From: Lunularia cruciata
Taxonomy: Eukaryota; Streptophyta; Marchantiopsida; Lunulariales; Lunulariaceae
NCBI GenBank assembly: GCA_948567375.1
Contig: OX419760.1
Coordinates: 32,302,001 to 32,366,000 of the forward strand
DNA: 64,000 nucleotides
Direction: 5' to 3'
A program made the translations under genes and the position numbers. The stretch's first letter is position 1; the number at the start of each line of letters is the position of its first letter. The notes below the pieces were generated by a model, which had not been told where the DNA came from, ran no database searches, and saw only the letters and a program-made list of their open reading frames with translations. Below, piece by piece: positions 1 to 12,123 of the stretch.

Positions 1-1
1 C

Positions 2-1240
2 GCTGATCACATGGGTGTGGACAAGACCTTGGGTACCCTCCAACGTCAATGGTGGTGGCCCAACATGACATCGGATGTTCAAGAATTTTTCCGATCATGT
101 GAGAGCTGCCAACGTAACAAGGCCAGCAACCAGAAGCCGGGTGGACTCCTTCAACCGCTTGCCGTTCCATCAGCTCATTGGGAGCATGTGAGCTTGGATC
201 TCATCACATCCTTGCCAAAGACAAAACAAGGACACACCGCCATTGTGGTGTTTGTGGATAAGCTTAGTAAGCAAATCCACTTGGCACCAACCTCTGATAC
301 CGTGGATGCTCCAACCTTAGCGCAAATCTACTTTGACAATGTCTTCAAGCATCATGGAATGCCATGCGTACTCATCTCCGACCGTGATCCTTGCTTTATC
401 AGGAAGTTTTGGCAAGCACTCTTTTAGATACTTGGCACCAAGCTTGCTTTGTCCACGGCCTATCATCCTCAAACTGATGGACAAACCAAACGTGCAAATC
501 GCACATTGGAGGATATGTTGCATGCCTTTGTCAATGTACACCACACCAATTGGGATGAATGTCTTGCCGCTGCCAAATTTACCTACAACAATTCCAAACA
601 GGCAAGCATCGGATTCTCTCCTTTCTTTCTCAATTTTGGCCAAGATCCGCTTGTTCTAGATTCTCTTCTTGCTCCCCCTCCATCTCAGGTTCCTCATACT
701 TCCACATTCTTGACCACTATATCCCAATCTCTCCAACAAGCCAAGTCTCACCTCCTTGTTGCTCAAAATTGCCAAAAACAATATGCAGACCTCCATCATC
801 GCGATCTCACCTTTGAAGTTGGTGATAAAGTCATGCTATCCTCTAGTAACCTCCCTCTCCCACTTGATACCCAAGTTCGTAAACTTGCTCCTAATTGGAT
901 AGGACTCTTTGATATGACCCAAATTGTCTCTCCGGTTGCTTATCGTCTTGCCTTTCCTTGTCACATGCGTATCCATCTTGTCTTTCATGTTTCCAAGTTG
1001 AAACCCTTTGTTCCTAACCCCTCTTCCTTTTCCTCTCGAGTCCAACCTCCCCCTCTTCCTATCCCTATCAATGATCATGAGGAGTACGAAGTTGATCATA
1101 TCCTTGCGCGTTGCCACATTCAACGAGGCCGTCGCCAACATACGGAGTACAAGGTCCTTTGGAAAGGGTATCCCCTTCATGATGCCACCTAGGAACCTCT
1201 TTCTCACCTCCAAATGCATAGACGGCCATCCAAGAATTCA
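2..1240 (+). pseudogene. Integrase plus chromodomain of HSE-gypsy copy 1, with two nonsense mutations
   Basis: This is the C-terminal pol region, which inserts element cDNA into nuclear DNA. The frame shows the end of the HHCC zinc module (His at 8-10, then CESCQ at about 89-103) and the integrase core: an Asp in SLDLITSLP, an Asp in LISDRD, and a Glu in ANRTLEDML, in the D,D-35-E order. A C-terminal chromodomain follows at about 1081-1195 (YEVDHILA, then YKVLWKGYP). Chromodomains of this class usually direct insertion to heterochromatin. Two stops break the frame: TAG at 425-427 and TAG at 1190-1192. The complete copy on the other strand has Gln and Trp codons at these places, so both are point mutations. 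Protein function is lost. Confidence 0.93.
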
Positions 1241-1441
1241 AAGCTTCACTGGCGACGAGGACATCACCAACTAGCGGTGGGGGAATATGTAACAATATGG
1301 AGTTTAGCAACGAAGTCAGTTGGGCTCACGAAGTAACACATAAGACAAATTAGCCTAGAATATTTTGGAAGTATCTTGGAAGCTTCTTGGAAAGCTTCCC
1401 GGTTAGCTTAGCTTGCATCTTAAGTAAGTAGCTTCTAGAAG

Positions 1442-1459
1442 GAAGCTTCTAGAAGCTTC
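1442..1459. promoter_or_regulatory. Four-pentamer heat-shock element in the LTR U3
   Basis: GAA(1442-1444), TTC(1447-1449), GAA(1452-1454) and TTC(1457-1459) are each separated by exactly 2 bp. This is the alternating nGAAn array bound by trimeric heat-shock factors. With one base on each side it forms the perfect 20-bp palindrome GGAAGCTTCTAGAAGCTTCC. Two more pentamers (TTC 1433-1435, GAA 1438-1440) lie just upstream. The TATA box is about 143 bp downstream. Binding is inferred from the motif only. Confidence 0.75.
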
Positions 1460-1601
1460 CAACTAGCTTAGCTTGCACGCCAAGTAGGCGACTTCTAAAA
1501 GAAAGCTTCTTGAGAAGCTTCCTAGTTAACTTGGCTTGCACTCTAAGAAAGCGGCTTGAGGAAACTTCTTGAGAAGCTTCTCAAGGGCCTTGTATGCTAC
1601 C

Positions 1602-1609
1602 TATAAATA
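1602..1609 (+). promoter_or_regulatory. TATA box of the LTR promoter
   Basis: CTATAAATACC is a strong plant TATA motif. It is conserved at the matching position in the two LTRs of the complete copy (48925-48932 and 54147-54154, reverse strand) and in the solo LTR near 58790. Confidence 0.75.
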
Positions 1610-1713
1610 CCAAAGCTAAAGCTCATGCTAGGTATTTGGAGTTTTCCCTCATTCAAGTGTCCCAATGTGAGTTTCCATTCTCCTATTTGTCTCCTCGGAT
1701 TCGGTCTTTTACA

Positions 1714-2342
1714 GATATGGCATAAGACCATCTAGATTAGGAAGGTTTGTTGGGACCAGATGCTCCAATAGTTTGTAGACCTTATGAATTGCATAGCTTG
1801 GATATCTCAGGTGTAGTAAGGCAGATTTCTCATATTAATACTATTGGGGCCTAACCATTTACCTCTTTTGTCTCTCCCTTGTATGGCTTGATGGGGTCTT
1901 CCCATCCTCATGTTTGCTCAATGGTCACTTTATTCAATTTAAGTCATAAATTTACAAACCAATATATGAAAGGAGTGACTACTTACAATTTATGGGTTTC
2001 ACATACAAGAAAAGAAAAGGAAAATTGTCAAAAATTCTAAGAAAAATTATACAAGATAATTTCCAAAACTCAAAAAATTTATATAAAAAATTCCACAAAA
2101 ATCTTAATTCATTTTATTAACAACCTTTAAATTTTGAGTGCATTATAGAGCTTCTAAAAAAATAATTATTTTCATAATTTCACTATATAATTTTATAACA
2201 TGATCACTTAAACCCTATTGTATTTCACGTATTTTCCTAACAAGTTATTACACACCTAAGTAAAAGGAATATTATAGGACCTAATATAGAGGACAAGTAT
2301 TATATTTTGTAGCTCTCCCATACCTCTCACTCTTCTATTTTG
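1714..2342. other. AT-rich spacer without a recognised gene
   Basis: This is sequence downstream of the LTR with long A/T runs and no open frame of note. I see no motif I can assign. Confidence 0.6.
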
Positions 2343-3000
2343 TATATATACATTGCTACACAACATACATCACTATCAACATCACACACTATAGAATCAC
2401 ACAACTTACACATAAGTCATACATTGACTCTCAAGTGCCACAATAATCAATTTATTCATAACTCAAATCACACTCAATCAGATCAATACTTGATCTACAT
2501 TCAATAATCTACCAACAACTAGGCACTGATTACAATCAAACCATATCCACTCTAACTAAGAGACTCCAAGTGATGTTCATCGACATTCTATCCACTCTAG
2601 CCAAGAACTCAAAGGCTCAACATCAAAGAAGTGAGCTCTTTGGAGCTGCACTTCCATGGTATACCTTTGATTTCAACCTGAATCTCCAATCCTAATGGTC
2701 TCACTAATGGCACATCCAATGGTGCGAATGGTGCAAGTGACAATGGGCCCCACTATGTAGTCCATACACCAAATAGGAAATCTGACCGCCAATAAGTAGT
2801 CTATGAGTAATTGCCAAAATACCTTTGACTACCAACACTACTAATCTAGAGTCTCGACCAATCTAGGTGGGATGCTATAATGGCATGATAGTTATTGTGC
2901 ATATATACATTGCTACACAACATACATCATTGTCAATATCACATACTATAGAAGCACAACTCACACATAAGTCATACACTAACTCTCAAGTGCCACAATT
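2343..3000. repeat. Direct repeats of about 100 bp on either side of a 438-bp LTR-like repeat
   Basis: A block starting tatatacattgctacacaa and ending ctctcaagtgccacaa occurs at 2343-2443 and again at 2903-3000, with few mismatches. The LTR-like block 2442-2879 lies between them. The arrangement looks like a partial tandem duplication with a unit of about 556 bp. A weaker relative of the flanking block lies next to the matching repeat near 13300-13360. Confidence 0.7.
2442..2879 (-). repeat. LTR-like repeat, family B, copy 1 (uninterrupted)
   Basis: The reverse strand begins TATAGCATCCCACCTAG and ends GATTATT. The matching block at 12124-13293 begins TGTAGCATCGCACCTAG and ends GATTACA. After removal of a nested insertion that copy is 437 bp, against 438 bp here. 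TG/CA ends and orientation fit an LTR of the minus-strand gypsy element between the two blocks. However, some similarity continues past both ends and no target duplication is visible, so the LTR assignment is an inference. A third, partial copy lies at about 63347-63640. Confidence 0.6.
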
Positions 3001-3603
3001 GCCTCCCTAACAGGTGGTTAGGTCCCTTTAACTCCAAATAGTTATCTACTCCAAGTATATGGTATACCCTATGGTGGGCAAAAGATCAGGAGGCCGGGTG
3101 TTATCAAGCCCTATTGTTAGTTGCATGTCTACAATCTATACCATATAAAGGTTAAACTAGCTATAGGTCAAGTACATCTAGGACATAACCACTATCCTTG
3201 AGGAACCACCGTGAAAGGAGGATTCAAACATGCCATATGTCATCCTCTTGAACAACTATCACACACTAATATAGTGATAGCTCCACAAGAAGAGCCGCAT
3301 AATATACACCTCAAGCCTGCACATACAAGTGCCAACCTCTGGATCCATAGCACCATCAACATTTAGGAGGTGGTATGGCACACAATTGCACACATGATCC
3401 TTCTAAAAAACACCATCACATCCTTCTAACACAAGGACTCCAAATGGAAAAACCTTATGCACTTTCAAGATAGTGCGGCCTATAGAAACATGAGAATAGG
3501 AATAATAAACATATTAGTTGCATTTACCATTGTGTCAATATTTTGCAAATTAATCTCAACATTTGTCAAAGCTTCCTTGAGTGATATACTTAATTCTTGG
3601 CAC
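3001..3603. other. Spacer, no gene recognised
   Basis: This non-coding sequence lies between the family-B repeat and the copia remnant. No frame or motif in it could be assigned. Confidence 0.5.
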
Positions 3604-4364
3604 TCAAATAGCACTCAGGCTATCACCAAAAAATCTAGACTTCATATTAGAAAGTCCTGCATCTTTGGCTAATCTTTGTAGCCATATTGCCTCTTTAGCA
3701 AGCTCGGTTGTTGCCATATATTTTGCCTTTGTAGTAGAAAGAAAAACAATAGATTGGAGAGTAAATTTCCAACTTATTGCACCATCAACAGGTGTAAAAT
3801 TAAATCTGGTTTTAGACCCTCTCTTATCCAAGTCTCTTGCAAAATCAAAATCTATATATCTATCAATTTCTCCTGCTTGGTTCTTCTCCACATCAAAGAC
3901 TGCCAGTATTTATATTCCCTTGTCAAGTAATAAAATATCCACTTCACAACTTCCCAATGTTGTTACCCTAGATTTGCTTTATATTTACTCACCATACTCA
4001 CATCATATGAGATTTTTGGTCTAGTGCAGACCATAGCATACATTAAACTCACAACAACACTAGCGTAAGGAATATTTGATATACATTTTTCTCCTCCTCA
4101 TTTGGATGGACATTGCTTCAATAATACCCTAAAATGACTTGCCATTGGAATGCATACTTTTCTAGCATTCCCCATACCAAAATGTACAAGTAAAATTTCC
4201 AAATACCTCCTTTGGAATATCCATAACTTTCCTTTGCTCTTGTCTCCATGGATTTCAATCCCAAGCACCCTCTTTGAAGAACCCAAGTCCTTTATATCAA
4301 ACTCCTTACCGAGTTTTGTTTTCAATTGTTGTTGATGATGTCTACTATAGATATACATAGTCAC
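3604..4364 (-). pseudogene. Ty1/copia reverse transcriptase-RNase H remnant
   Basis: Two minus-strand frames encode the end of a copia polyprotein. The upstream one (4098-4364) has LKTKLGKEFDIKDLG, then VLGIEIHGD and the ending MASHFRV, which is the RT thumb region. The downstream one (3604-3891) has ISWKFTLQSIVFLSTTKAKYMA and EAIWLQRL, the copia RNase H with its STT.AEY motif. Between them about 200 bp are degraded. Gag, integrase and the RT catalytic part are absent. The piece was probably inserted next to, or into, the larger gypsy element on the same strand. It is not functional. Confidence 0.88.
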
Positions 4365-4514
4365 AAAGATAAAATCAATGGATCAAGGGTCTATAACCTC
4401 CTCCTCAAATGGTAGCATAGCGTAAGTATCCATATGTTGAGCAATTGCTAAGTTCTCAAAGGCCATTGGCATCACTATCCAAAAGATCTCTACTAGTTGA
4501 GAACATGTACTCAT

Positions 4515-6860
4515 CTATACATTTGGATCATCCAAGTCCAAAATTATAGTAGCATCTTGAAAAATGGCTACAAGTAACTTTGGATCTTGTCCATAGAGTA
4601 GAAAGTAAGGAGAGAAGGATGTTAAGGAGGCTTGTCGACCAAACCGATAGCCCATGGCCAACCAAGGTAATTGGAGATCCCAATCTCCCAAGTGGCCTTT
4701 ATGCAAACCATACTTTTGCCTTCACCATTTGAACCACTCTCTTTGCTAAGCCATCTGCCTTAGGGTGATCGTGTGAAGTAGTATGATGGTTAATCAAAGC
4801 CTTGCCATACAAGACCTAAAATTCCCCCTAGAACTTTATACATTGATCAGTCAAAAACTCAACTAGTGCAAAATGATTGAGAACCTGATCTAGGAACGAG
4901 TAAGCCGTCCCTTCACTAGACTTGTCAAGAAGTGCCACCAACTCAATCCACTTGGAGAAGTGCTCCACTATCACCAAAACATACAATGATGTCACACAAT
5001 TAATGGTGAAGGTCTAATGAAGTCTAAACTCCAATGCTAACCCAACCCCATGATAGGTAATGGGTGTAATTGTAGTATAGGAGCATTAAATGATGCTCTA
5101 ACTCGGTCACAAACCACACATCTAGCAACAAACTACTATACATTGGTCTGCATATCATGCTACCAATAATGACTTTGGAGTAAGCTATATGTACACTTTA
5201 CTCCAAAATGTCCTAGCTCCTCATGAGCATGATATACAAATTGTGGTCTTTGAGATAGAAGTGGTACTACTTACACTCTACCATCCTTGCATACACAAAG
5301 AAGGTGTCTGCCCTCCAATCTGAACTATTTGGCATGTTGAAGAACATGATCTCTCTCCTTGGCCCCATTTATGCCACCCACACACACCAATGCAAAGATC
5401 TAAGATATCATCATCAATGTCTCATTGAATTGTACCACTATCTCCACTCTTTGGATTTGTGACCTTAATAACTCTTCTTGTATGCGTTGAGAGAGATGCA
5501 ACCAAAGCCTCAAAGAATATGCATAAAAATTTATATGCAAGCTAACCTTGCACCATCTCCTCATCTGTCTCACCATGCCAACGTGCTCCGGTCTGATCCT
5601 ATTGGTTGGGATATGGGTTTCTACTCAACCCATCTGCATCATGGTTCACCAATCCAAGTCTATCAATAACCGTGAAATCATACTCCTATAAAATCAAAGC
5701 ACATTGTGCAAGCTTCCCTTAAAGCTTGTTGGACTCCATCAACCACTTCAATGGTTGATGATCAGTGATGAGCGTAAAGGGGTTACCAAATAGGTAACAT
5801 AAAAAATGTGCTATTGCCCATATTGTTGCCAAGCATTCTCTCTCATATGAACTATACTTCACCTTTGTTGAGTTGTTGGAGTGACTAGCCTAGGCCACCA
5901 CAAACTTGTTCCCCTCATCATCATGTTGGGTGAGCACTACTCCAAGTCCCAACATACTCCAAGTAGTGTGAACCTGAAATGGTTGTCCACTGATTAGTCT
6001 CCTAAAAATAGGAGTAGATATCAACCTCTCCTTGAGCTCTACAAAAGCTCTCTCCTGCTCATCTCCCCAACACCACTCTTATGTAAGCTTGGTTAGCTTT
6101 GTGAAGGCCTTGGCAATGGCACTAAATCCTCTAATATAGTAGCAATAGAAGTTTGCCAACCCAAGGAATGCTTGCACTTTCCTCACGTCTCAAGGTTGAG
6201 GAATACGTGCAATAGCCTCCACCTTGGTCTGTTGAACACCAAGTCCTCTAGAGTGAATAGTGTGACCCAAATACTCAACTTGCTCGTGGAAAAACCTACA
6301 CTTCCCAAGATGTAATTTGAGTTCATGAGACCTCAATCTCTCAAACACTTCCAACAATTGTCTCTCATGTTCCTCCATAGTGTTATATGAACCAAAATGT
6401 CACCAATATAGCATTGAGAAAAATCCAATCTAGCTAGGATCCTATCCATGACACTCTAGAACTCTACATGAGCATTCTTTAACCTAAATAGTAAGAACTT
6501 CCATTGATATAACACATCCTTGCCATGAGGATCAAGAGCCCAAAATGTTATCTTTGACTTATCCTCCTCCTTGATGGGCAATTGATGATATCCTGCTCAA
6601 AGATCCAAAGTACTAAAGACCTTTGCATGCCCAATCATATCAAAGATCTCCTTTGGTGTAAGCATGGCATACCAATCAACCCTATTTTGTTGGTTGATAG
6701 GATGGTAATCTCCACACATCTGCCTATTTGTGCAGTTGCAATGCATATCCTTCTTGGTTGACATCATTGTAGTTGATGCATACTCTCCATGTGAAATCTC
6801 CACCAAACTAGTCTCAAAAAGGTCTCTACTTTGGCTTTGAATCAATGCTCTCTCCATGTC
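4515..6860 (-). pseudogene. Second Ty3/gypsy family: pol remnant (RT, RNase H, integrase)
   Basis: On the reverse strand the order is RT, RNase H, integrase. RT start: CGDYHPINQQN and KVFSTLDL (6597-6857). RT end: LHLGKCRFFHEQVEYLGHTI (6190-6378). The RNase H region follows at about 5700-6100. Integrase: EHFSKWIELVALLDKSS at about 4925-4980, then GDWDLQLPWLAMGYRF and FLLYGQDP at 4515-4706. Between these pieces the frame is broken by many stops and shifts. The sequence differs clearly from the HSE-gypsy family and has no visible chromodomain. The catalytic LDD segment of RT lies in the degraded stretch between 6380 and 6600, and I could not read it with confidence. Confidence 0.88.
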
Positions 6861-8646
6861 AATATATTGATATGGATGTCAAAAAACTAGTGTATTGCTA
6901 GTTAGCTCTCAGACTACCAGGTCCTTCCAGAGCACCCAAATCCTTCATATTGAAGGTAAAACAATGTGTAGCTCCTCAAGAACCTCCAAACTCTCCATCT
7001 TCCTCCTCTTGTAAGGTTGGATCCAAGATCTGGTTCCCAAGTATCCTATGTAATTGTCGTAGTAATGGAAGATGTAACTATTACATTGGACCCTTATGAG
7101 CAGTAGTGTCATGCCCCCAACCACTAGAGGTCCCAACCTCTATGTGAAAAACTCCCTCTACTCTAGTTGCAAGCTCCATACATCCTCTAGCTGCATCTCA
7201 AGTAGACCAAGAGTGTAATCCAAGTAGACCAAGTTCACCTGGATGGACTCCAAGTAGACCACTCTCCCTAATAGCCACTGGTTGTGTCCCAAGAATACCT
7301 TGTCTACTCGGTCTATTGCCACCAATATGTGCTTGAATTGTCTTGATAGGCACAAAGCTCACAAGTGTTTGAGTGGTGATGCATATCAAGCGCATCCTAC
7401 ATTGCTCTACCAAGCCAAGGTTCACAATCCAGATCAAACAATTCAGGTCCATAGCTTGACCTAACACCTTTTGCTTGGATGTCATTGACACTACTGGAAA
7501 AGTGGTAATACCGATGCAAAAACCCATCACCTGCTCTCTCTCATTGGCATTAGGCTCCACCAACTGCTGTAATTGTGAGTCCCAAAAAAGTCTAGGACCT
7601 CTCTCTCAAAAAGCATGAGAGCTTGAGAAACTCATAAGTGTGGGAAGAGAGCTTGGGGTTGTCCAACTAAGTTCACCACTACCATGGATGACCTATCAGC
7701 CACTACCACTATTCGAGATTGGCACCCAACATCTAAAATCTCATCAACAATAAGGTGGTAAAGTTGTTGAATCTCATAATAAGCATGCTATAGAACCTCT
7801 CTAGGTAAGAGATTCATCCACTGAAGACAAAGACGATGAGCTCATGATCCCACTCTGGTTGCATCTAACAACACGGTAGGTCCCATCCAAGAATGGACAT
7901 GATGTGTGCTTGCCACCACCTGGGTGAGAGAATCACCCATCAAAGGGATGTTCTCCAACATGTAGGCTAGAGAAGTGGACTCATGAACCGAGACATGTCA
8001 TAGTATACGTAATATCTCCCAAAACACACCAAAATGGAGATCTTGAAGATCCAAACCTCAGCCAGCAGGTGTTTGTTCTTGACATGGCTATCCAAAAATC
8101 ACCAAATGAATAGGACCATGTCTCTCCAAATCTTATGATCCTAGCAAGGAAATGTCTACTGGTAGGGTCTTTTGGTAACCCTTAAGTGCTGATATCAGTA
8201 ATAACTCAAGATACCAATAGGCCAAGTGTGCCACATGATGTAAAGAGACTCAACTAGCAGTCTCATCTCTCTCCACATACAAGTACTTTTTGTACTCATA
8301 TACTCGCCTATAGTATTGTAGCTAATCCAATGTTAATCCCACCAAACAACTCCAATAGACATACTCTCTCTACTCGATATTGCCAAGCAATGAATGTGGT
8401 GTCCAAAGGAGTCAAGGTAATTGACTCCAAAGGCTCATCCTCACATAAGTCTCATGGTAGTACAAAGGCTCCACTCCAAGCCTACTGCACCAATTGATTT
8501 GTATGCTATTGCAATGCCTCCTCTAAACTCCATAATGGAGTATCCAAGGTGGATGGTATGATTTCACTTGTACTCCAAATCTGAGTGATCTCCTCTAGTA
8601 TTGGGGTATCCTCTACATGGGCATTCCTCTCCAATAAGTCATCAAG
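6861..8646 (-). pseudogene. Degraded protease-RT linker of the second gypsy element
   Basis: Short broken minus-strand frames (for example 7198-7563 and 6945-7136) lie between the protease and RT segments of the same element. No conserved domain is recognisable. The assignment rests on position and strand only. Confidence 0.5.
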
Positions 8647-9131
8647 CTAACTAACAAAACCATTGAAATTTGAAATTGATAGCGCCATGGTCTTGGACTG
8701 TAGTGAGCCAAGACTACCACTACTAAAGTATTGGTAGACAACATACTCATCCCTACCAGACTGCCAACTTGGTCTATAGGAGGATATATCCTCCCAATAG
8801 TTAATATTGAAACCCATGGGGTATAACACTACTCCCTTAACTAACAAATCATATGACTCAATTACAATCGCAATGGCCTGAGCTCTCACCACAAAGCTAT
8901 CAATCAAATGATCGGGCTGAATCTGAACAACAAGCTCTAAACATATGATGTATTGTGTAGAACCACCCCTAGAGATATCTGGATATGAAATGGACACCTC
9001 TCCACATTGGTTTTTTGTAACTCCAGACCAACAACTCCAGCCTTCCCCAACATAAGAGGTTGCATACCAAAGTCTAGTAAGACCCTCTTTGGTGTATAGA
9101 CCTTCCTTGAAGGTGCCACCAAACAAAACAT
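8647..9131 (-). pseudogene. Retropepsin-like protease region of the second gypsy element
   Basis: Two overlapping minus-strand frames together give an aspartic-protease-like segment. One has LLDFGMQPLMLGKAG, where the usual D-S/T-G active site reads D-F-G. The other continues with LVVQIQPDHLIDSF, SYDLLVKGVVLYPMGF and YRPSWQSG. The frame switches near 8990, so a frameshift has occurred. The Ser/Thr to Phe change alone would be expected to disable the active site. Position, between gag with zinc knuckles and RT, fits a gypsy protease. Confidence 0.7.
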
Positions 9132-11000
9132 CCCCTATTGGTTATCCAATAAGATAGCCCCAAATGTAAACCATACTCACTCAAAGGTCGGTCTAGTTGG
9201 TAACTCCTCTAATCTAGCCACTGCTACCTACCATAAACCACTAATTGTTGAGCGGATCACATGCTCCTCAACCAAGTCAATTCTACTATCAACCACTTTT
9301 GCTCTAGAAGTAGGAACCACATCATCCTTACTATCACAGAGCATCATAGCAGACCAGAATACTAGGGTTAAGTCAACTCCCAATGTAAACATGTCATTGG
9401 TTGAGAATAATGAAAAGCCCATAATCAATTGAGCCACCCCCAACATCATGCTAGACTCAATCTATATAGAAGTAGGTGACTGACTAGTAGGTAGCCTATC
9501 ATGCACCCCATCACCACCTACCACACATGCACTAGGATGTCAAGAAGCCATGGATGTCATTTATAGTACCTTAAAGAATGTAAAAGACGGGGGAAGTCTA
9601 ACTTGTCTACCAACCTCTCCTATTTGTGGGTCCAACTCCATTGATGCTCCTCTATGCTTGAGAGCATGTGTTGCATTCCTAGTCATTGTGGTAGAGGTAT
9701 CTACTTGTACTACTCCACACATGATGTCCAAGACATCTCTATCACCACCATATGAGGTGGAAGCCTCAACACCCAAATCTAAATCTCTTTTGAGCTATGG
9801 CCATGCTAGCCAATCTCTACTACAACTACTCAATGCAAGTAGCCATAATTGTATCAATAGTAAGGACAAGTACTGCACCCCTACTAGGTATGGATCCTCT
9901 ACCACCTCGTCCTCCATGACCTGGAGCTCCTCTACTACTTGCCATAGCAACCTTACCACTTCATAACTTTGGGTGTAGATCAAAACATTGGTCACTAATG
10001 TGACCAAATCTGTGGCAATGCTCACACTGTCTTTGTGCTAGCTATGATGCACTAGAGGTATCAAGTCTACTACCCTTAGTGCACTCTCTCCTATGGTGAG
10101 GTCCATCACAAGTCCAACAAGCAACACCATCACTCATTGGTTGCTGCTAACCCAAAAATAAAGATAAGGGTCTAGCTACACTAGGCCCTCCACTCACTCC
10201 ATAGGATCTAGGTTGCCCACCTTATCCTCAAAAACCAACATGGTATGGTGCACTCTAGAAGAATTAACAACTATAGATGAGGTCTCCCTACCAAATCAAG
10301 ATGTCACCACTCTCTCCTCCACCATATTAAGCTCAATACGCTCAGCCAAACCAAAGACCATTGCCAAAGTAGAAGTAGCTTGTAGCAATGTAGCATCACA
10401 GACTCTAAGTCGCAACTCCTTGTTTAGTATCCCATACCAAAATTGGACTGCTTGGGCCTCAATAACTCTTTGAGTAAAACTTATCGACCGTCTCATGCGA
10501 GTGTATGCCTCACATAGGCTCTCTCTAGCCTTTTGCTTGAACTCCTACAAGCTCCTCAACTTATCAATCCATACTCCTTGGTAGTTTTGCCTCAAACACT
10601 AGGAAAACTCCACCATGGGGTTAAACCTCAATATACATCACCTCATATAGTGGTACCTCTACTCATAGTAGCACCATCTCTAAGAGATCCACCAATGCTA
10701 CTAGAGCTAGAACTCATGGGTACTACCAATCTACCCTTAGAAACCAAGCCTAAAGTGATGGAGACATAGTTTGAAGACCAATATTGTCTCCATAGGTCAA
10801 GCTCTTCCAAGTGAGCTCTCCTGAATTCATGGTAGTCATCCATCGGTGGATCCTCCAAGCATTAAAACAACCCCTTCCATGCCATGAAGGATGTGAACAA
10901 AGTTGGGTTCCGCATCTGCTATAAATCACACCAACTGTCAAACTCCTAGATGAAGTCATCTAACTCAATGATACCCACTATACCGAAGTAATGCCTATGG
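9132..11000 (-). pseudogene. Gag region of the second gypsy element with two zinc knuckles
   Basis: Gag packages element RNA. On the reverse strand, CWTCDGPHHRREC (10081-10119; C-x2-C-x3-H-x4-C) and CEHCHRFGHISDQC (9985-10026; C-x2-C-x4-H-x4-C) are two zinc knuckles 54 bp apart. Upstream, 10296-10496 (AVQFWYGILNKELRLRV) and 10643-10858 (LEELDLWRQYW) look like parts of the capsid-like domain. Several stops and frame changes separate the pieces. The order gag, protease, RT, RNase H, integrase is complete from high to low coordinates, so this was once a whole element. Confidence 0.75.
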
Positions 11001-12123
11001 CCTTTGGATGTTCCATAAATCTTGTCCATGTCCCACAATAACGGTGTGGACACACCAAGTGCACTCTCAATTGAATAAACTCTTATTTCAAACTCCGACT
11101 TAGAGTCAATCTCCTCCCTCACTAGGACTTGAGATATTGGTTGATATCAAGCATCACTCCAAGTAAACTCATTGCATACTACAATGCTATCTCCTTTGGA
11201 ATCCCCAAAGAACTCTATTGTGATGAAGTAAACAAAACTACAAACCGTAACTACAAACCATAACCGTAACCACCGTAAGTACCCCACCAAGAATCACCAC
11301 CAAGTGTCAACACCACCAACCAAATATCACCCATTTATGTAGCTCTAACTACAAAAACTACACTAGGGAAAGGGCAACCTATAACCTGCCATCACAACAC
11401 GCACTCTTATAGTCTACATGTCATCACTTCCTACATCACAAAAGGGAAACATAAGTAAACTGACTAGTCATCACTCCAGCCTCATTATCAAGAGCACACC
11501 AAAGCACCAATGCTCTAAAGTCAAGGCACCTCACACACACATGGTGCACAAACAGGAAGTAGAGAATGGAGGGGGTCCAATCACAAGAAGACTAAACAAA
11601 AATACTTCATCTCATAAATCAACACTAGATTGACTATGCAACCATTTGTCATTTGACATAATAGGAGTCATCTATCTACTTTGTAAGCTACAAGGATCAT
11701 CTAGAATGAGATATAACTTTCTCTTGCCAAAATTTGATGTAAATCCTCCACAAAATCTGACATAAAATTTGACAACAAATCCCTAGAGTTGGCTGACCAC
11801 CAAATCCTTTGCTAAATCTTCACTTAAGCTAAATTGGATGGATTAGATTCTCCAAATCTCTAATTCATGAGGATGGGTTCCAAAATCCACCTTGAATTTC
11901 ACTTTTTTAGCTCAACTCGCACCAAATTGGCCTTACTTTCACCTCTTGAGCTCAGAACAAACACTACCACTTGAAATGGCTCCAAATTTGGCTTGTGCTT
12001 CTGCACACAATCATTCTAAAGGAAACTTGAACTACGATCAAGGTACCACAATCCACCAGGCTTGGAGATACCACCAACACCCTCAGTTCTTGCACCCAAT
12101 TTCCCCTTGACTCTCACTTTTGA
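11001..12123. other. Leader/5' untranslated part of the second gypsy element or spacer
   Basis: No coding similarity was recognised. By position it lies between gag and the right-hand LTR-like repeat, so it is probably the element's leader region. A tRNA-complementary primer site could not be identified at its edge. Confidence 0.4.

Larger units (their letters stand above)
1..1713 (+). mobile_element. HSE-gypsy copy 1: 3' end of a chromodomain Ty3/gypsy element (5' part outside window)
   Basis: Integrase and chromodomain coding sequence is followed by a purine-rich tract (ctagcggtgggggaata) and a 425-bp LTR that begins TGTAACA and ends TTTTACA. The same order and very similar sequence occur in the complete minus-strand copy at 48825-54468. 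The 5' LTR, gag, protease and reverse transcriptase lie beyond the left edge of the window, so completeness and the target duplication cannot be judged. The base quintet just after the LTR is gatat. Confidence 0.93.
1289..1713 (+). repeat. 3' LTR of HSE-gypsy copy 1
   Basis: The 425-bp LTR has TG and CA ends. Its U3 holds three degenerate tandem units of about 60 bp (starting near 1406, 1466 and 1528). Each contains GCTTGCA followed by AGAAGCTTC-type palindromes. A TATA box follows at 1602-1609, and a pyrimidine-rich stretch (ctcctatttgtctcctcgg) lies near the end. The length equals the 5' LTR at 54044-54468. Confidence 0.92.
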
